Assembly: GCA_017433825.1 (NCBI GenBank)
Contig: JAFRGL010000007.1
Span: 61,359-125,358, forward strand
DNA from: Eubacterium sp.
Lineage (GTDB): Bacteria; Bacillota; Clostridia; Lachnospirales; Lachnospiraceae
Length of the DNA: 64,000 bases
Direction: 5' to 3'
In this document: positions 28,009 to 36,832 of the stretch, piece after piece
How the letters are laid out: every line of letters begins with the position of its first letter
Numbering within the stretch: position 1 is the stretch's first letter
Notes under the pieces: generated by a model
Told to the model about the DNA's origin: nothing
Databases searched by the model: none
What the model saw: the letters and a program-made list of their open reading frames with translations, nothing else
Program-made: the position numbers and the translations under genes

Positions 28009-28084
28009 AAACTGCCGCAGCCGGGTCTGTGAATGGTAAAACTGTCCCACGGGCCAGGGAAAAATAAACTGCCGCAGCCGGGTC
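28009..28084. repeat. 19-bp direct repeat upstream of priA
   Basis: AAACTGCCGCAGCCGGGTC occurs exactly at 28,009-28,027 and 28,066-28,084 (57-base period), with a partial copy (AAAACTGTCCCACGGGCC) from ~28,038 between them. Confidence 0.7.
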
Positions 28085-28126
28085 CGCAAACGAAAAATGC
28101 CGGCAGGCAGAAAGGGAGGCGGAGAA

Positions 28127-30346
28127 GTGTACGCTGACGTGATTGTAAATATCGCTGCGTCCGATCTGGACAGAAGCTTCCAGTACCGTGTCCCGGAAAG
28201 CCTGGCGGACAGGGTTTTTGAAGGAAGCCGTGTGGTCGTGCCCTTCGGACAGGGAGGCCGGACCACGGAAGGCTATGTGATCAATCTGGACAGCGAGCCG
28301 AAGATAGAGGAAGACCGTATCAAGGACATCTTGTCCGTACCCGGAAACGCCGTGAACGTGGAACACCGGCTGATGCAGCTGGCCGCCTGGATCCGGCGCA
28401 CCTGCGGGTCCACCATGATTCAGGCCATTAAAACCGTCATGCCCGTGAAATTCAAGGCAAAGGAGAAGACGGAAAGAAGCATCACCTTTGCAGGGACGGA
28501 TGAAAAACTGGCGACGGTGATTGAGGAATGCAAGAGAAAGCATATGACTGCAAGGCTGCGGCTGTTTTATTATCTGTCCGAATACCGCAGCATTTCCTGG
28601 AAAGAGGCGACAGGCAGCCTGAAGCTTCCCGCCGCGGCTTTAAGGGAACTGGAGGCGCAGAACCTGATACGGATCAGCGAAAGCACGGTTTACCGCATGC
28701 CGCAGACGGATGTTTCCGGTGACTCCGGGGAAGCAGAGGCGCCGCTGAATGAAGAACAGCAGCAGGTGTATGACGGTATTCTGGAAGAATGGGAAGACCG
28801 TGACAGGCCTTCGCTCATCTTCGGCATTACCGGCAGCGGCAAGACCCACATATACATGAAGCTTATCGAAAAGGTGATGGCGGAAGGCAAAGACAGTATC
28901 CTCCTGATACCGGAGATTTCGCTTACCTGGCAGACCGTGAAAAGGTTCTACGCCCGTTTCGGGGATAAAGTCTGCGTACTGCATTCCCGGCTTTCCGCGG
29001 GCGAACGCTCGGACCTCCTGTCCCGGATGGACAAAGGAGAAGTAAACCTGGTCATCGGCCCCAGGTCCGCCCTTTTTTCACCTTTCAAGAACCTGGGGCT
29101 TATCATCGTGGACGAGGAGCATGATTCCTCCTACGAAAGCGAGCTCACCCCCCGCTACCATGCCGCGGCAACCGCCGTGGAAAGAGGCAGGATCGAGCAT
29201 GCCCATGTGGTCTTAGGTTCCGCAACCCCTTCGGTGGAGTCGGCCTACAAGGCGAAAACCGGACAGTATGCACTGTTCCGCCTGGAAAACCGTTACGGAA
29301 GCGCCGTACTGCCGGAGGTGGAAATCATCGACATGAGAAAGGAACTGGCGGAGGGCAACCGGTCCATCTTCAGCCGCAGGCTGTACGCGGCAATGGAAGA
29401 GCGCCTTGCGGCCGGGCAGCAGATCATGCTGTTCCTGAACCGGAGAGGCCATACCGGGTTTATTTCCTGCCGGAGCTGCGGGTACGTGGTCAAATGCCCC
29501 CACTGCGACGTGGCGCTGACACTGCACAGGAACGGAAAGCTTATCTGTCATTACTGCGGGTATTCCGTGAAAAATATGAAAATCTGCCCCTCCTGCGGTT
29601 CGCCGTATATCGGCGGCTTCAAGGCGGGCACCCAGCAGGTGGAAGACCTGGTGAAGAAATGCTTTCCGGACGCAAGAGTCTTAAGGATGGACAGCGATTC
29701 CACCAGGGAGAAGGACAGCTACGCGAAAATCCTCTCGGAGTTTTCAAAAGGCGGTGCGGACATTCTCATCGGCACCCAGATGATCGTGAAAGGCCACGAT
29801 TTCCCGAAGGTTACCCTGGTGGGCATCCTGGCTGCGGACACCTCCCTTTTCGCTTCGGATTACCGGGGCGGGGAACGCACCTACCAGCTGATCGCCCAGG
29901 CCTGCGGCCGGGCTGGCAGAGGCGCTTTGCCGGGGCTGGCAGTGGTTCAGACCTACCATCCGGACGACCCGGTGATTACCGCGGCGGCGGATGCCGATTA
30001 CGACAGCTTTTTTGAAAGCGAGATGGAGGGCAGAAGCCTTCTGGGCTATCCGCCGGCAGGCGCATTGCTGGAAATTCATGCCTCCTGCCCGGACGAACAG
30101 CTTCTGCAGACGGCCATGGCGCACGCGGCGGATTTCCTGAAAAGGATTGTAAAAGGGGAGAATACGGTCATTTTAGGGCCGGCTCCCGAAAACATAGCAA
30201 AAATCAAAGACAGCTACCGCAGCATTATTTATGTGAAGGAAGCATCAAAGGAAGAAATAATCCGGCTTCGGTCCGGACTGGAGAAATATATCCGGATCAA
30301 CCGGGGCTTTGACAATATCAGCATCAGCTACAACAACGGAAAATAG
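28127..30346 (+). CDS. priA: Primosomal replication-restart helicase
   Basis: A 739-aa superfamily 2 DNA helicase that reloads the replisome at stalled forks. The 3'-DNA-binding domain is N-terminal. Helicase motifs are GITGSGKTHIYMKL (Walker A), VDEEHDSSYES (DEEH) and GSATPSVESA. Eight cysteines bind two zincs between about residues 450 and 500 (CRSCGYVVKCPHC, CHYCG, CPSCG). The GTG at 28,127 is chosen because AAAGGGAGGCGG sits just upstream and VYADVIVNIA is the usual N-terminus; an ATG 30 bases earlier has no site. It is followed 9 bases later by def, the standard order. Confidence 0.96.
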   Translation: MYADVIVNIAASDLDRSFQYRVPESLADRVFEGSRVVVPFGQGGRTTEGYVINLDSEPKIEEDRIKDILSVPGNAVNVEHRLMQLAAWIRRTCGSTMIQAIKTVMPVKFKAKEKTERSITFAGTDEKLATVIEECKRKHMTARLRLFYYLSEYRSISWKEATGSLKLPAAALRELEAQNLIRISESTVYRMPQTDVSGDSGEAEAPLNEEQQQVYDGILEEWEDRDRPSLIFGITGSGKTHIYMKLIEKVMAEGKDSILLIPEISLTWQTVKRFYARFGDKVCVLHSRLSAGERSDLLSRMDKGEVNLVIGPRSALFSPFKNLGLIIVDEEHDSSYESELTPRYHAAATAVERGRIEHAHVVLGSATPSVESAYKAKTGQYALFRLENRYGSAVLPEVEIIDMRKELAEGNRSIFSRRLYAAMEERLAAGQQIMLFLNRRGHTGFISCRSCGYVVKCPHCDVALTLHRNGKLICHYCGYSVKNMKICPSCGSPYIGGFKAGTQQVEDLVKKCFPDARVLRMDSDSTREKDSYAKILSEFSKGGADILIGTQMIVKGHDFPKVTLVGILAADTSLFASDYRGGERTYQLIAQACGRAGRGALPGLAVVQTYHPDDPVITAAADADYDSFFESEMEGRSLLGYPPAGALLEIHASCPDEQLLQTAMAHAADFLKRIVKGENTVILGPAPENIAKIKDSYRSIIYVKEASKEEIIRLRSGLEKYIRINRGFDNISISYNNGK

Positions 30347-30355
30347 GAGGATATT

Positions 30356-30892
30356 ATGGCACTTCGCGAAATCAGAATCATGGGAGACCCGATACTGGAG
30401 AAAGTCAGCAAACCGGTCAAAATGATGACCCCCAGGACAAAGGAGCTTATCGGGGATATGCTGGAAACCATGTATGAAAATATGGGCGTGGGACTGGCCG
30501 CGCCGCAGGTAGGCGTCTTAAAAAGGATTGTGGTTATCGACACAAGCCTGGAGGAAGAGCCGAATCCCATCGTGCTCATCAATCCGGAAATCATCGAAGC
30601 CGACGGCGAGCAGACCGGGGAGGAAGGCTGCTTAAGCCTGCCCGGAAAAGCCGGCCAGGTGACCCGGCCGAACCATGTCAAGGTACGGGCCCTGGACATC
30701 AATATGGAGCCCTTCGAGCTGGAAGGCGAGGAGCTGCTGGCCCGCGCTGTCTGCCATGAATGCGACCATCTGGACGGCATCCTGTATCCGACAAAGGTGG
30801 AGGGCGAGCTGCATGACGTGACCGCGCCGGAGGATGAGGAGTCCGAAGAGACGGAAGATGGTGAAGAAGCTGAAAATGGCACAGAGGCGTAG
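30356..30892 (+). CDS. def: Peptide deformylase
   Basis: A 178-aa iron/zinc hydrolase that removes the formyl group from nascent proteins. All three motifs are present: GVGLAAPQVG, EEGCLSLPG (metal Cys) and HECDHLDG (the usual HExxH, two metal His plus catalytic Glu). The C-terminal ~25 residues are an acidic tail (EDEESEETEDGEE) beyond the catalytic fold. AGGAGG precedes the ATG. fmt normally follows directly, but here ~1.9 kb of low-GC DNA intervenes. Confidence 0.97.
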   Translation: MALREIRIMGDPILEKVSKPVKMMTPRTKELIGDMLETMYENMGVGLAAPQVGVLKRIVVIDTSLEEEPNPIVLINPEIIEADGEQTGEEGCLSLPGKAGQVTRPNHVKVRALDINMEPFELEGEELLARAVCHECDHLDGILYPTKVEGELHDVTAPEDEESEETEDGEEAENGTEA

Positions 30893-31000
30893 TTGATATA
30901 GAAAGAATCAGAATGAGTATAAAAAAATATGTGTCTGATTTCCGTCTAGATTAACTATCAAAAAATAACAATATATCCTGAATAATAGCCCATGATAGTA

Positions 31001-31040
31001 AAAATCACAACAGGCATTAATTGCTTGTTGTGATTTTTTT
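31001..31040 (+). terminator. Terminator downstream of def
   Basis: A 12-bp stem, AAAATCACAACA / TGTTGTGATTTT, with an internal GGC..GCT extension and a seven-T run. It ends the priA-def transcript. Confidence 0.88.
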
Positions 31041-31125
31041 ATTAGAGACAAGGATTGTTATCTGTTTTAAATCTTAAAAAAAACCGTAACCATTTACGTT
31101 TATCCGTCCACATCTGAGAAGTGAA

Positions 31126-31462
31126 GGGACAAATAATCCCGGATGTTCTTTAAAAAGTGGATATGCAGTTCTCTGGTTTATATCCGCATGTGTGGAGCGA
31201 AATGATTCCCGGCGCGAAGATTTCTAATGACGTAGCGAATAGCGGTAGAATCAAAACAGGTTCGATGGTATAGCCTGATCGCGATGAAGCAAAACGCGGG
31301 ATAATGATACTTCTGTCTAGCCACAGCCCTTAAGAATAGGATCACGCAATGGAGACAGCCTGGCGAAACCCGCGGGGAGGTATGAAAACCTATGAACATC
31401 TAACCAAGATGTGGCCAGAGGATTCCTGCGTTCGGACAGGGGGTCGGGGACAAATAATACCG
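31126..31462 (+). ncRNA. Structured non-coding element, possible intron-derived remnant
   Basis: There is no ORF. The segment is bounded by the direct repeat GGGACAAATAAT (31,126 and 31,447). Inside are several short hairpins (ACATCT/AGATGT near 31,392-31,410; AGGT/ACCT near 31,378) and a GTGTGGAGCG stretch at ~31,190, which superficially recalls the GUGYG 5' end of group II introns. No domain V or reverse transcriptase is present. RNA identity is a guess; the direct-repeat boundaries are seen. Confidence 0.3.
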
Positions 31463-31628
31463 AAAAAAGCTGTTAGTAATAGATAGTATCATTTGCCCAA
31501 ATTAAATAGTTACGAAGAATTCTTTTAATATTTACGGAAGCATATACTATTGCTCGTTGAATATTAAGCTGATATAATCAAACAATCAATCAATCCATAT
31601 GGTAAACAAACCCTTTGGGAGGTCTATG

Positions 31629-32198
31629 ATGAATAGAAAGCGTTTTCTTACAGCAATACTTGTTTTTGCTTTCGTTTTTATACCCTCTTTCAGTAGTTGT
31701 ACAGAAAAAAAGGCAGAAGAGATTACATCCGAGTTAAATACTCAAAGTGAAACCACTATCAACAATCAATCTATACAGGCTGAATCTTATGCAGAAGTGG
31801 AGACCAAACCTATACAAAGCACAGGGGTAATAGAAGAATCCACACCAAAAAAAGAGGAATCTCATGAGCATTTTTGGTTAGCTGGGTACAGTGAGGAGAT
31901 TGTTGAGCCATATGAGGAAGTGGAAAAAGAAGTCACATATGTCGGTTATGTTGCAATAGTTTACTGTTCTGCTTGTGAAGAAACTCTAAGAGGAGATGAT
32001 ATGAATGAAAAAACGATGAATGAACATTTGAATAAACACAAAGAAGAGGGGGTTATAGCGACCTTTATTCCAACAGAAGAAGAAGTTTGGGTGCATGAAA
32101 TTAGAATGGTTCCCAAGACACAACCAGTAGTGGTTGATTATGTTTGCCCTATCTGCAATGCAAGAATAAAAACCCTTTACCATTATGATGAACCCTGA
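31629..32198 (+). CDS. Putative lipoprotein with two CxxC knuckles
   Basis: A 189-aa protein with a signal sequence and lipobox-like FSSC (Cys24). A Thr/Ser/Glu-rich linker follows, then a C-terminal domain with CSAC and CPIC pairs and His residues (HEHFW, HLNKH) that could bind zinc. The start at 31,629 lies 6 bases after GGGAGG; the ATG 3 bases earlier is too close. Base composition is far lower in GC than the surrounding housekeeping genes, suggesting acquired DNA. The function is unknown. It resembles in style, not in sequence, the CxxC lipoprotein at 16.9 kb. Confidence 0.75.
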   Translation: MNRKRFLTAILVFAFVFIPSFSSCTEKKAEEITSELNTQSETTINNQSIQAESYAEVETKPIQSTGVIEESTPKKEESHEHFWLAGYSEEIVEPYEEVEKEVTYVGYVAIVYCSACEETLRGDDMNEKTMNEHLNKHKEEGVIATFIPTEEEVWVHEIRMVPKTQPVVVDYVCPICNARIKTLYHYDEP

Positions 32199-32227
32199 AT
32201 ATTAATGCGAGTATTAAAAACGTTAAA

Positions 32228-32261
32228 AGCGTTATTCACTTTTGTGAATAGCGCTTTTTTT
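32228..32261 (+). terminator. Terminator of the low-GC lipoprotein gene
   Basis: A 12-bp stem, AAGCGTTATTCAC-type arm with GTGAATAGCGCTT (one G-U), with a 4-T loop and a seven-T run, 30 bases after the stop. Confidence 0.9.
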
Positions 32262-32320
32262 ATGCGCTAAAAGACTGAAAGAATCTTTTTACAAACGGCA
32301 ATAATCATGCGTGGAATATT

Positions 32321-32599
32321 TTGCATATTGGTTCAGGCTGTTATCTTGTAGATTGTACTAAAATTGATAAAGGTACTTCAATTATTCTACATAAACTAGA
32401 TCTGGAAAGATTGTTTGAAGTACTGAGCAAGATTCCGGTAAAGGAAAGGGAATTCATTCAGGATTGTTTTAATGCAGAATGGGGATCCAGAAAACAAATC
32501 GCAGAAAAATACGGTATGACATTAGGCGCGGTCAAACAGAAAAAGAGAAGAATTGTTGAAAAAATCAGAAAGCTGTTTTTCAAAACGGAGAAGCTATAA
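32321..32599 (+). pseudogene. Sigma region-4-like HTH fragment
   Basis: Up to 92 residues are open, but only a TTG with no ribosome binding site begins the frame. The C-terminal 55 residues (VKEREFIQDCF, then GSRKQIAEKYGMTLGAVKQKKRRI) look like the sigma-70 region 4 helix-turn-helix. Region 2 is missing, so this is either the remnant of a sigma-like regulator from a mobile element or a small standalone HTH protein using an unseen start. It is low in GC like its neighbour. No terminator follows before the fmt promoter region. Confidence 0.5.
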
Positions 32600-32640
32600 T
32601 TCAAATTTAATAAAGGGTTAGTTCATTTTAAGAAACGCTG

Positions 32641-32683
32641 ACTGATTAAAAATGTTACATTAATCAGTAGAGAAACATAATCT
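32641..32683 (+). promoter_or_regulatory. Candidate fmt promoter with overlapping palindrome
   Basis: A perfect 9-bp inverted repeat, ACTGATTAA / TTAATCAGT (32,641-32,649 and 32,660-32,668), overlaps TTACAT, 17-bp spacer, TAATCT (32,655-32,683). It is a possible regulated promoter for the fmt operon. Confidence 0.35.
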
Positions 32684-32758
32684 AATATGATAATATGATA
32701 TATAAAATGGTGAATACATCCTGACTAATCAAGGATTACTGAAAGGAACTACAGATAA

Positions 32759-33697
32759 TTGAGACTAATATTTATGGGCACGCCGGATTTCGCGGTGCCT
32801 TCCCTGCAGGCGCTGATTGACGCGGGGCATGAAGTCTGCGCGGTGGTGACCAAGCCGGATACCATGAAGGGCAGAAGCGGGAAGCTGACGCCCTCTCCGG
32901 TAAAGGCGCTGGCGCTGCAGTACGGCATCCCGGCCCTGGCACCGGAAAAGAAACTGAACGACGGCTTTGCGGAAGAGCTTGCGGCTTATAAGCCGGACGT
33001 GATCGTGGTGATAGCCTACGGCAAAATCATCCCGGAAAGCATCCTGAACCTGGCGCCGTTTGGCTGCATCAACGTGCACGCCTCACTGCTTCCCGCCTAC
33101 CGCGGGGCAGCTCCGATTCAGTGGGCGGTGTTAAACGGCGAGGAAAAATCCGGCGTAACGATTATGAAAATAGGAGAAGGCCTGGACACCGGGGATATTT
33201 ACGCGCAGGAAGAACTTTACCTTGCACCGGAGGAAACCGCGGAAACCCTGTTTGACAGACTGGCAGCGTCAGGCGCATCCCTGCTGGTCAAAACCCTGCC
33301 GAAGATAGCCGCCGGGGAGATTGCACCGGTGTCACAGCCGGAGACAAGCCCCACGGACTACGCACGGATGATTGTCAAATGCGACGGGCTTATTGACTGG
33401 ACGAGATCTGCCGAAGAACTGGAGCGCCACGTGCGGGGCATGAATTCCTGGCCCTGCGCCTTTACCTTCCTGAAGGGCAAAACCTTCAAAATCTGGGAAA
33501 GCGAAGTATTCCCGGAAAAAAGCGGCTTTGCGCCGGGCACGATTGTGGTGCAGGATAACAAAAGCCTGCTGGTTCAGACCGGCTCTGCCATGCTGAAGGT
33601 GAAAACCATCCAGGCGGAAGGCAAAAAGAAGATGCCCGCGGAGGAATTCTTAAGAGGAGCCCGCCTCCAGACGGGCGACAGGTTTGAAAATGCGTAA
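32759..33697 (+). CDS. fmt: Methionyl-tRNA formyltransferase
   Basis: A 312-aa enzyme formylating initiator Met-tRNA. The N-terminal formyltransferase domain has FMGTPDFAVPSL, the catalytic INVHASLLPAYRGAAP loop (Asn, His) and TGVTIM-like SGVTIMKIGEGLDTGDI with the catalytic Asp. The C-terminal beta-barrel begins around residue 205. Translation starts at TTG (RLIFMGTPDF gives the family N-terminus) after AAAGGA. The stop overlaps the start of rsmB. It is separated from def by the low-GC insertion. Confidence 0.96.
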   Translation: MRLIFMGTPDFAVPSLQALIDAGHEVCAVVTKPDTMKGRSGKLTPSPVKALALQYGIPALAPEKKLNDGFAEELAAYKPDVIVVIAYGKIIPESILNLAPFGCINVHASLLPAYRGAAPIQWAVLNGEEKSGVTIMKIGEGLDTGDIYAQEELYLAPEETAETLFDRLAASGASLLVKTLPKIAAGEIAPVSQPETSPTDYARMIVKCDGLIDWTRSAEELERHVRGMNSWPCAFTFLKGKTFKIWESEVFPEKSGFAPGTIVVQDNKSLLVQTGSAMLKVKTIQAEGKKKMPAEEFLRGARLQTGDRFENA

Positions 33698-35000
33698 AAA
33701 TGAGACATCCCAGTCCGAAAATATCCGCGCTCTGGTACTGGAAAGCCTGCTGATGACGGACAAAGGAGGGAAATCCTCAGATATCGGGAACAGCGTGCTG
33801 TTCAAATACGCCTACCTGCCGAAGGTGCAGCGGGCTTTTTATACCCGGCTTTTCGAAGGCGTGCTGGAAAGACAGATTACCCTGGATTATATCCTGGACA
33901 CCTATTCCGCCACGAAGACGGCGAAAATGAAGCCGGCCATCCGGCAGATTTTAAGGATGGGCGTGTACCAGATAAAATACATGGATTCGGTCCCGGCCTC
34001 CGCTGCGGTAAATGAAGCGGTGAAGCTGGCGGTGCGGAAGGGCTTTTCGTCCCTGAAGGGCTTTGTAAACGGCGTTCTGAGAAATGTCATCCGGCAGCCT
34101 GAGAAGGTGAAATGGCCGGAAGAAGGCGATGCGGTACGCTTCCTTTCCGTGATGTATTCCGTACCGGAAGTGCTGGCAGAGGGCATCTTAAACGAATACG
34201 GCTTTGACGCCGCGAAGGCGTTTTTCGCGGCAATGAACGAACCGCGGCCGGTAACCGTAAGGCTGCGAGGCGATACGAATGCGGTAAAGAAAAGCCTGGA
34301 AGCGGAAGGCGTTTCCGTAACGAAAGCGCCTTGTGCGGAAAATGCCTGGTATCTTTCCGGTTTCGACTCCCTGACAGAACTTGCCGCTTTCAGAAACGGC
34401 GGCTTTGCGGTGATGGACGCGGCCAGTATTTTATGTGCGGAATCCGCAGGGATTAAGCCGGGCGACTGCGTGCTGGATTTGTGCGCGGCGCCGGGAGGCA
34501 AAGCCTTTTATGCGGCGGATATTGCAGGCGAAAGCGGCCGGGTGGACGCCAGGGATATTTCGGAAAAGAAGGCCGCCCTTTTAAGGGAAAATGCGGAAAG
34601 ACTCGGTATAAAAAACTCGGATATTTCCGTGCATGATGCCGCCGTCTTTGACGAAAGCCTGGCCGGAAAATACGATGTGGTGCTCTGCGACGTGCCCTGT
34701 TCGGGCTACGGCGTCATGGGCAGGAAACCGGATATCCGCTACCGCACGGAAAGTTTCCGGCAGCCGGGCCTGGTGCAGCTGCAGAGACGCATCCTTATCA
34801 ATGCTGCCCGGTACGTGAAGGAAGGGGGCTTCCTTTCCTACAGCACCTGTACCGTCGGACGGTACGAAAACGATGACAATATAGACTGGTTCCTGAAGGA
34901 ATATCCGGACTTTGTCCTGGAAAGCATGCGGCAGCTTCTGCCGGGCAGGGACGAAACGGACGGCTTCTTCATGGCCAGACTGGCGAAGAGGGGAAAATGA
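33690..35000 (+). CDS. rsmB: 16S rRNA m5C967 methyltransferase
   Basis: A 436-aa protein. The N-terminal NusB-like RNA-binding domain (residues ~1-140, with LPKVQRAFYTRLFEGVLE) is followed by the Sun/NOP2 methyltransferase domain: LDLCAAPGGKAFY, CDVPCSGYGVMGRKPDIRY and YSTCTVGRYEND (two catalytic Cys). This two-domain layout distinguishes RsmB from the RsmF-like enzyme at 23.1 kb. It overlaps fmt by 8 bases and rlmN by 4, so is translationally coupled in the fmt-rsmB-rlmN-stp-prkC operon. Confidence 0.96.
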   Translation: MRKNETSQSENIRALVLESLLMTDKGGKSSDIGNSVLFKYAYLPKVQRAFYTRLFEGVLERQITLDYILDTYSATKTAKMKPAIRQILRMGVYQIKYMDSVPASAAVNEAVKLAVRKGFSSLKGFVNGVLRNVIRQPEKVKWPEEGDAVRFLSVMYSVPEVLAEGILNEYGFDAAKAFFAAMNEPRPVTVRLRGDTNAVKKSLEAEGVSVTKAPCAENAWYLSGFDSLTELAAFRNGGFAVMDAASILCAESAGIKPGDCVLDLCAAPGGKAFYAADIAGESGRVDARDISEKKAALLRENAERLGIKNSDISVHDAAVFDESLAGKYDVVLCDVPCSGYGVMGRKPDIRYRTESFRQPGLVQLQRRILINAARYVKEGGFLSYSTCTVGRYENDDNIDWFLKEYPDFVLESMRQLLPGRDETDGFFMARLAKRGK

Positions 35001-36031
35001 CAGATATCAGAAGTCTGTATCCGGAAGAACTGAAAACCGTACTGGCGGAAATGGGCGAGAAGCCCTTCCGGGCTGACCAGCTTTTTTCCTGGCTGCACGC
35101 GAAAAAGGCCGCTTCCTACGATGAGATGACCAATCTGTCGCTGACACTGCGGCAGAAGCTGGCCGAAAAGTATCCGTTATCCAACCTGGAAGCCGTGGAC
35201 TGCCTCATTTCAAAGCTGGACGATACAAGGAAGTATCTTTTCCGGCTTGCCGACGGCAACGTCATTGAAAGCGTGCGGATGAAATACAGCTACGGCAACT
35301 CCGTCTGCATTTCCACCCAGGCGGGCTGCGCCATGGGCTGCACCTTCTGCGCCTCCGCCATCGGCGGAAAAATCCGGGATCTGACCGCCGGGGAAATGCT
35401 CCGGCAGGTCTATACCATTGAAAAACTCACCGGGGAGCGCGTCTCCAACGTGGTGATGATGGGCACCGGCGAGCCTCTGGACAATTATGACAATTCCGTC
35501 CGGTTCATCCGCCTGATTTCCCACGAAAAAGGCCTGAACATCAGCCAGAGAAACATCACCCTTTCCACCTGCGGCCTGGTGCCCAGGATTTACGACCTGG
35601 CGAAGGAAAAGCTGGCCATTACCCTGGCAATATCCCTGCACGCAGCGGACAACGAGAAACGCAAAAAGCTGATGCCGGTGGCGAAAAGCTTCTCCGTACC
35701 GGAACTGATCGCGGCGGCGAAGGACTATTTTAAGGAAACCGGACGGCGGGTGAGCTTCGAATATTCCCTGGCGAAAGGAGAGAATGATTCCGACGAAGAC
35801 GCGAGGGCTTTGGGCGAGCTTCTGGCCGGTTTTCCGTGCCATGTTAACCTGATTCCCATAAATCCGGTCAAAGAGCGCCATTTTGTGCGATCCGGGCATG
35901 AACAAACCGTGAACTTTCAAAATAAACTTGAAAAATACGGAATAAATGGTACTATTAGGAGAGAAATGGGCATTGATATCGACGGTGCCTGCGGACAGCT
36001 GCGGAGGGCATTTTACGAATCCGGAAGCTGA
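34997..36031 (+). CDS. rlmN: Dual-specificity rRNA/tRNA adenine C2-methyltransferase
   Basis: A 344-aa radical SAM enzyme that makes m2A2503 in 23S rRNA and m2A37 in tRNAs. The CxxxCxxC cluster motif is GCAMGCTFC near residue 115, preceded by CISTQAGC. GTGEPLDNYDN is the SAM/GE motif, and a C-terminal Cys (in IDGACGQL) is the expected methyl-carrying residue. The cluster is O2-labile, consistent with an anaerobe. ATGA overlap with rsmB. Confidence 0.96.
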   Translation: MTDIRSLYPEELKTVLAEMGEKPFRADQLFSWLHAKKAASYDEMTNLSLTLRQKLAEKYPLSNLEAVDCLISKLDDTRKYLFRLADGNVIESVRMKYSYGNSVCISTQAGCAMGCTFCASAIGGKIRDLTAGEMLRQVYTIEKLTGERVSNVVMMGTGEPLDNYDNSVRFIRLISHEKGLNISQRNITLSTCGLVPRIYDLAKEKLAITLAISLHAADNEKRKKLMPVAKSFSVPELIAAAKDYFKETGRRVSFEYSLAKGENDSDEDARALGELLAGFPCHVNLIPINPVKERHFVRSGHEQTVNFQNKLEKYGINGTIRREMGIDIDGACGQLRRAFYESGS

Positions 36032-36082
36032 CAGTCCGCGAATCGGTTTTTTCACCAACAGAATAACCGGGAGACTTTAAGG

Positions 36083-36832
36083 ATGAGGGTTTTTTCAGCA
36101 ACTGATGTGGGACAGCTTCGGAAGTCCAACGAAGACTATATTTTCACCTCACTTGATCCGGTAGGGAACCTGCCGAATCTTTTTGTTGTGGCTGACGGTA
36201 TGGGCGGCCATAACGCGGGTGAAGTAGCTTCCCATCTGGGCGTGTCTGCCCTTATTGAAAATATAAAGAACAACAGCAATTTCAATCCGGTAAAGATTGT
36301 GCGTTCCGCCATGTCCGCGGCAAATAAAGCCGTGTTCCAGATGGCCGGCACCGATGAGGGCCTGTCCGGCATGGGCACCACCATGGTGGTGGCTTCCGTG
36401 GTGGGAGACTACCTTTATGTGGCAAATGTGGGCGATTCCAGACTGTACCACACGGGCGACGGCTTTATCCGGCAGATCACCATGGATCATTCCCTCATTG
36501 CGGAGATGGTCCGTATCGGCGAGCTTTCCCCCGAGGAAGGCAAAAACCATCCCGACAAGAACATTATTACACGTGCCATCGGCACGACTGACAAGATACA
36601 GACCGACTTTTTCGATTTGAAGCTGGAATCCGGGCAGCAGTTTATCATGTGCTCGGACGGCCTCACCAATATGGTTGAAGACGAAGACATCCTCCGCATT
36701 GTGAAGGAGTCTTTGGATATTGGAGAAAATCCGGCTGGGAAACTGGTAGAGCTGGCAAATGCGAACGGCGGGCGGGACAATATTTCCGTAATCGTCGTGG
36801 ACATGCATACCGATGAGGTGAGTGAATGTTAA
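36083..36832 (+). CDS. stp: PP2C-family Ser/Thr protein phosphatase
   Basis: A 249-aa metal-dependent phosphatase (Stp/PrpC). Motifs: RKSNEDYIF with metal-binding Asp, VADGMGGHNAGEVAS, VGDSRLYH, and SDGLTNMV near residue 195. It opposes the adjacent kinase; the two overlap by 7 bases. By family it dephosphorylates PrkC and its targets (cell-wall and translation factors) in the cytosol. It starts 51 bases after rlmN behind GGGAG. Confidence 0.95.
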   Translation: MRVFSATDVGQLRKSNEDYIFTSLDPVGNLPNLFVVADGMGGHNAGEVASHLGVSALIENIKNNSNFNPVKIVRSAMSAANKAVFQMAGTDEGLSGMGTTMVVASVVGDYLYVANVGDSRLYHTGDGFIRQITMDHSLIAEMVRIGELSPEEGKNHPDKNIITRAIGTTDKIQTDFFDLKLESGQQFIMCSDGLTNMVEDEDILRIVKESLDIGENPAGKLVELANANGGRDNISVIVVDMHTDEVSEC

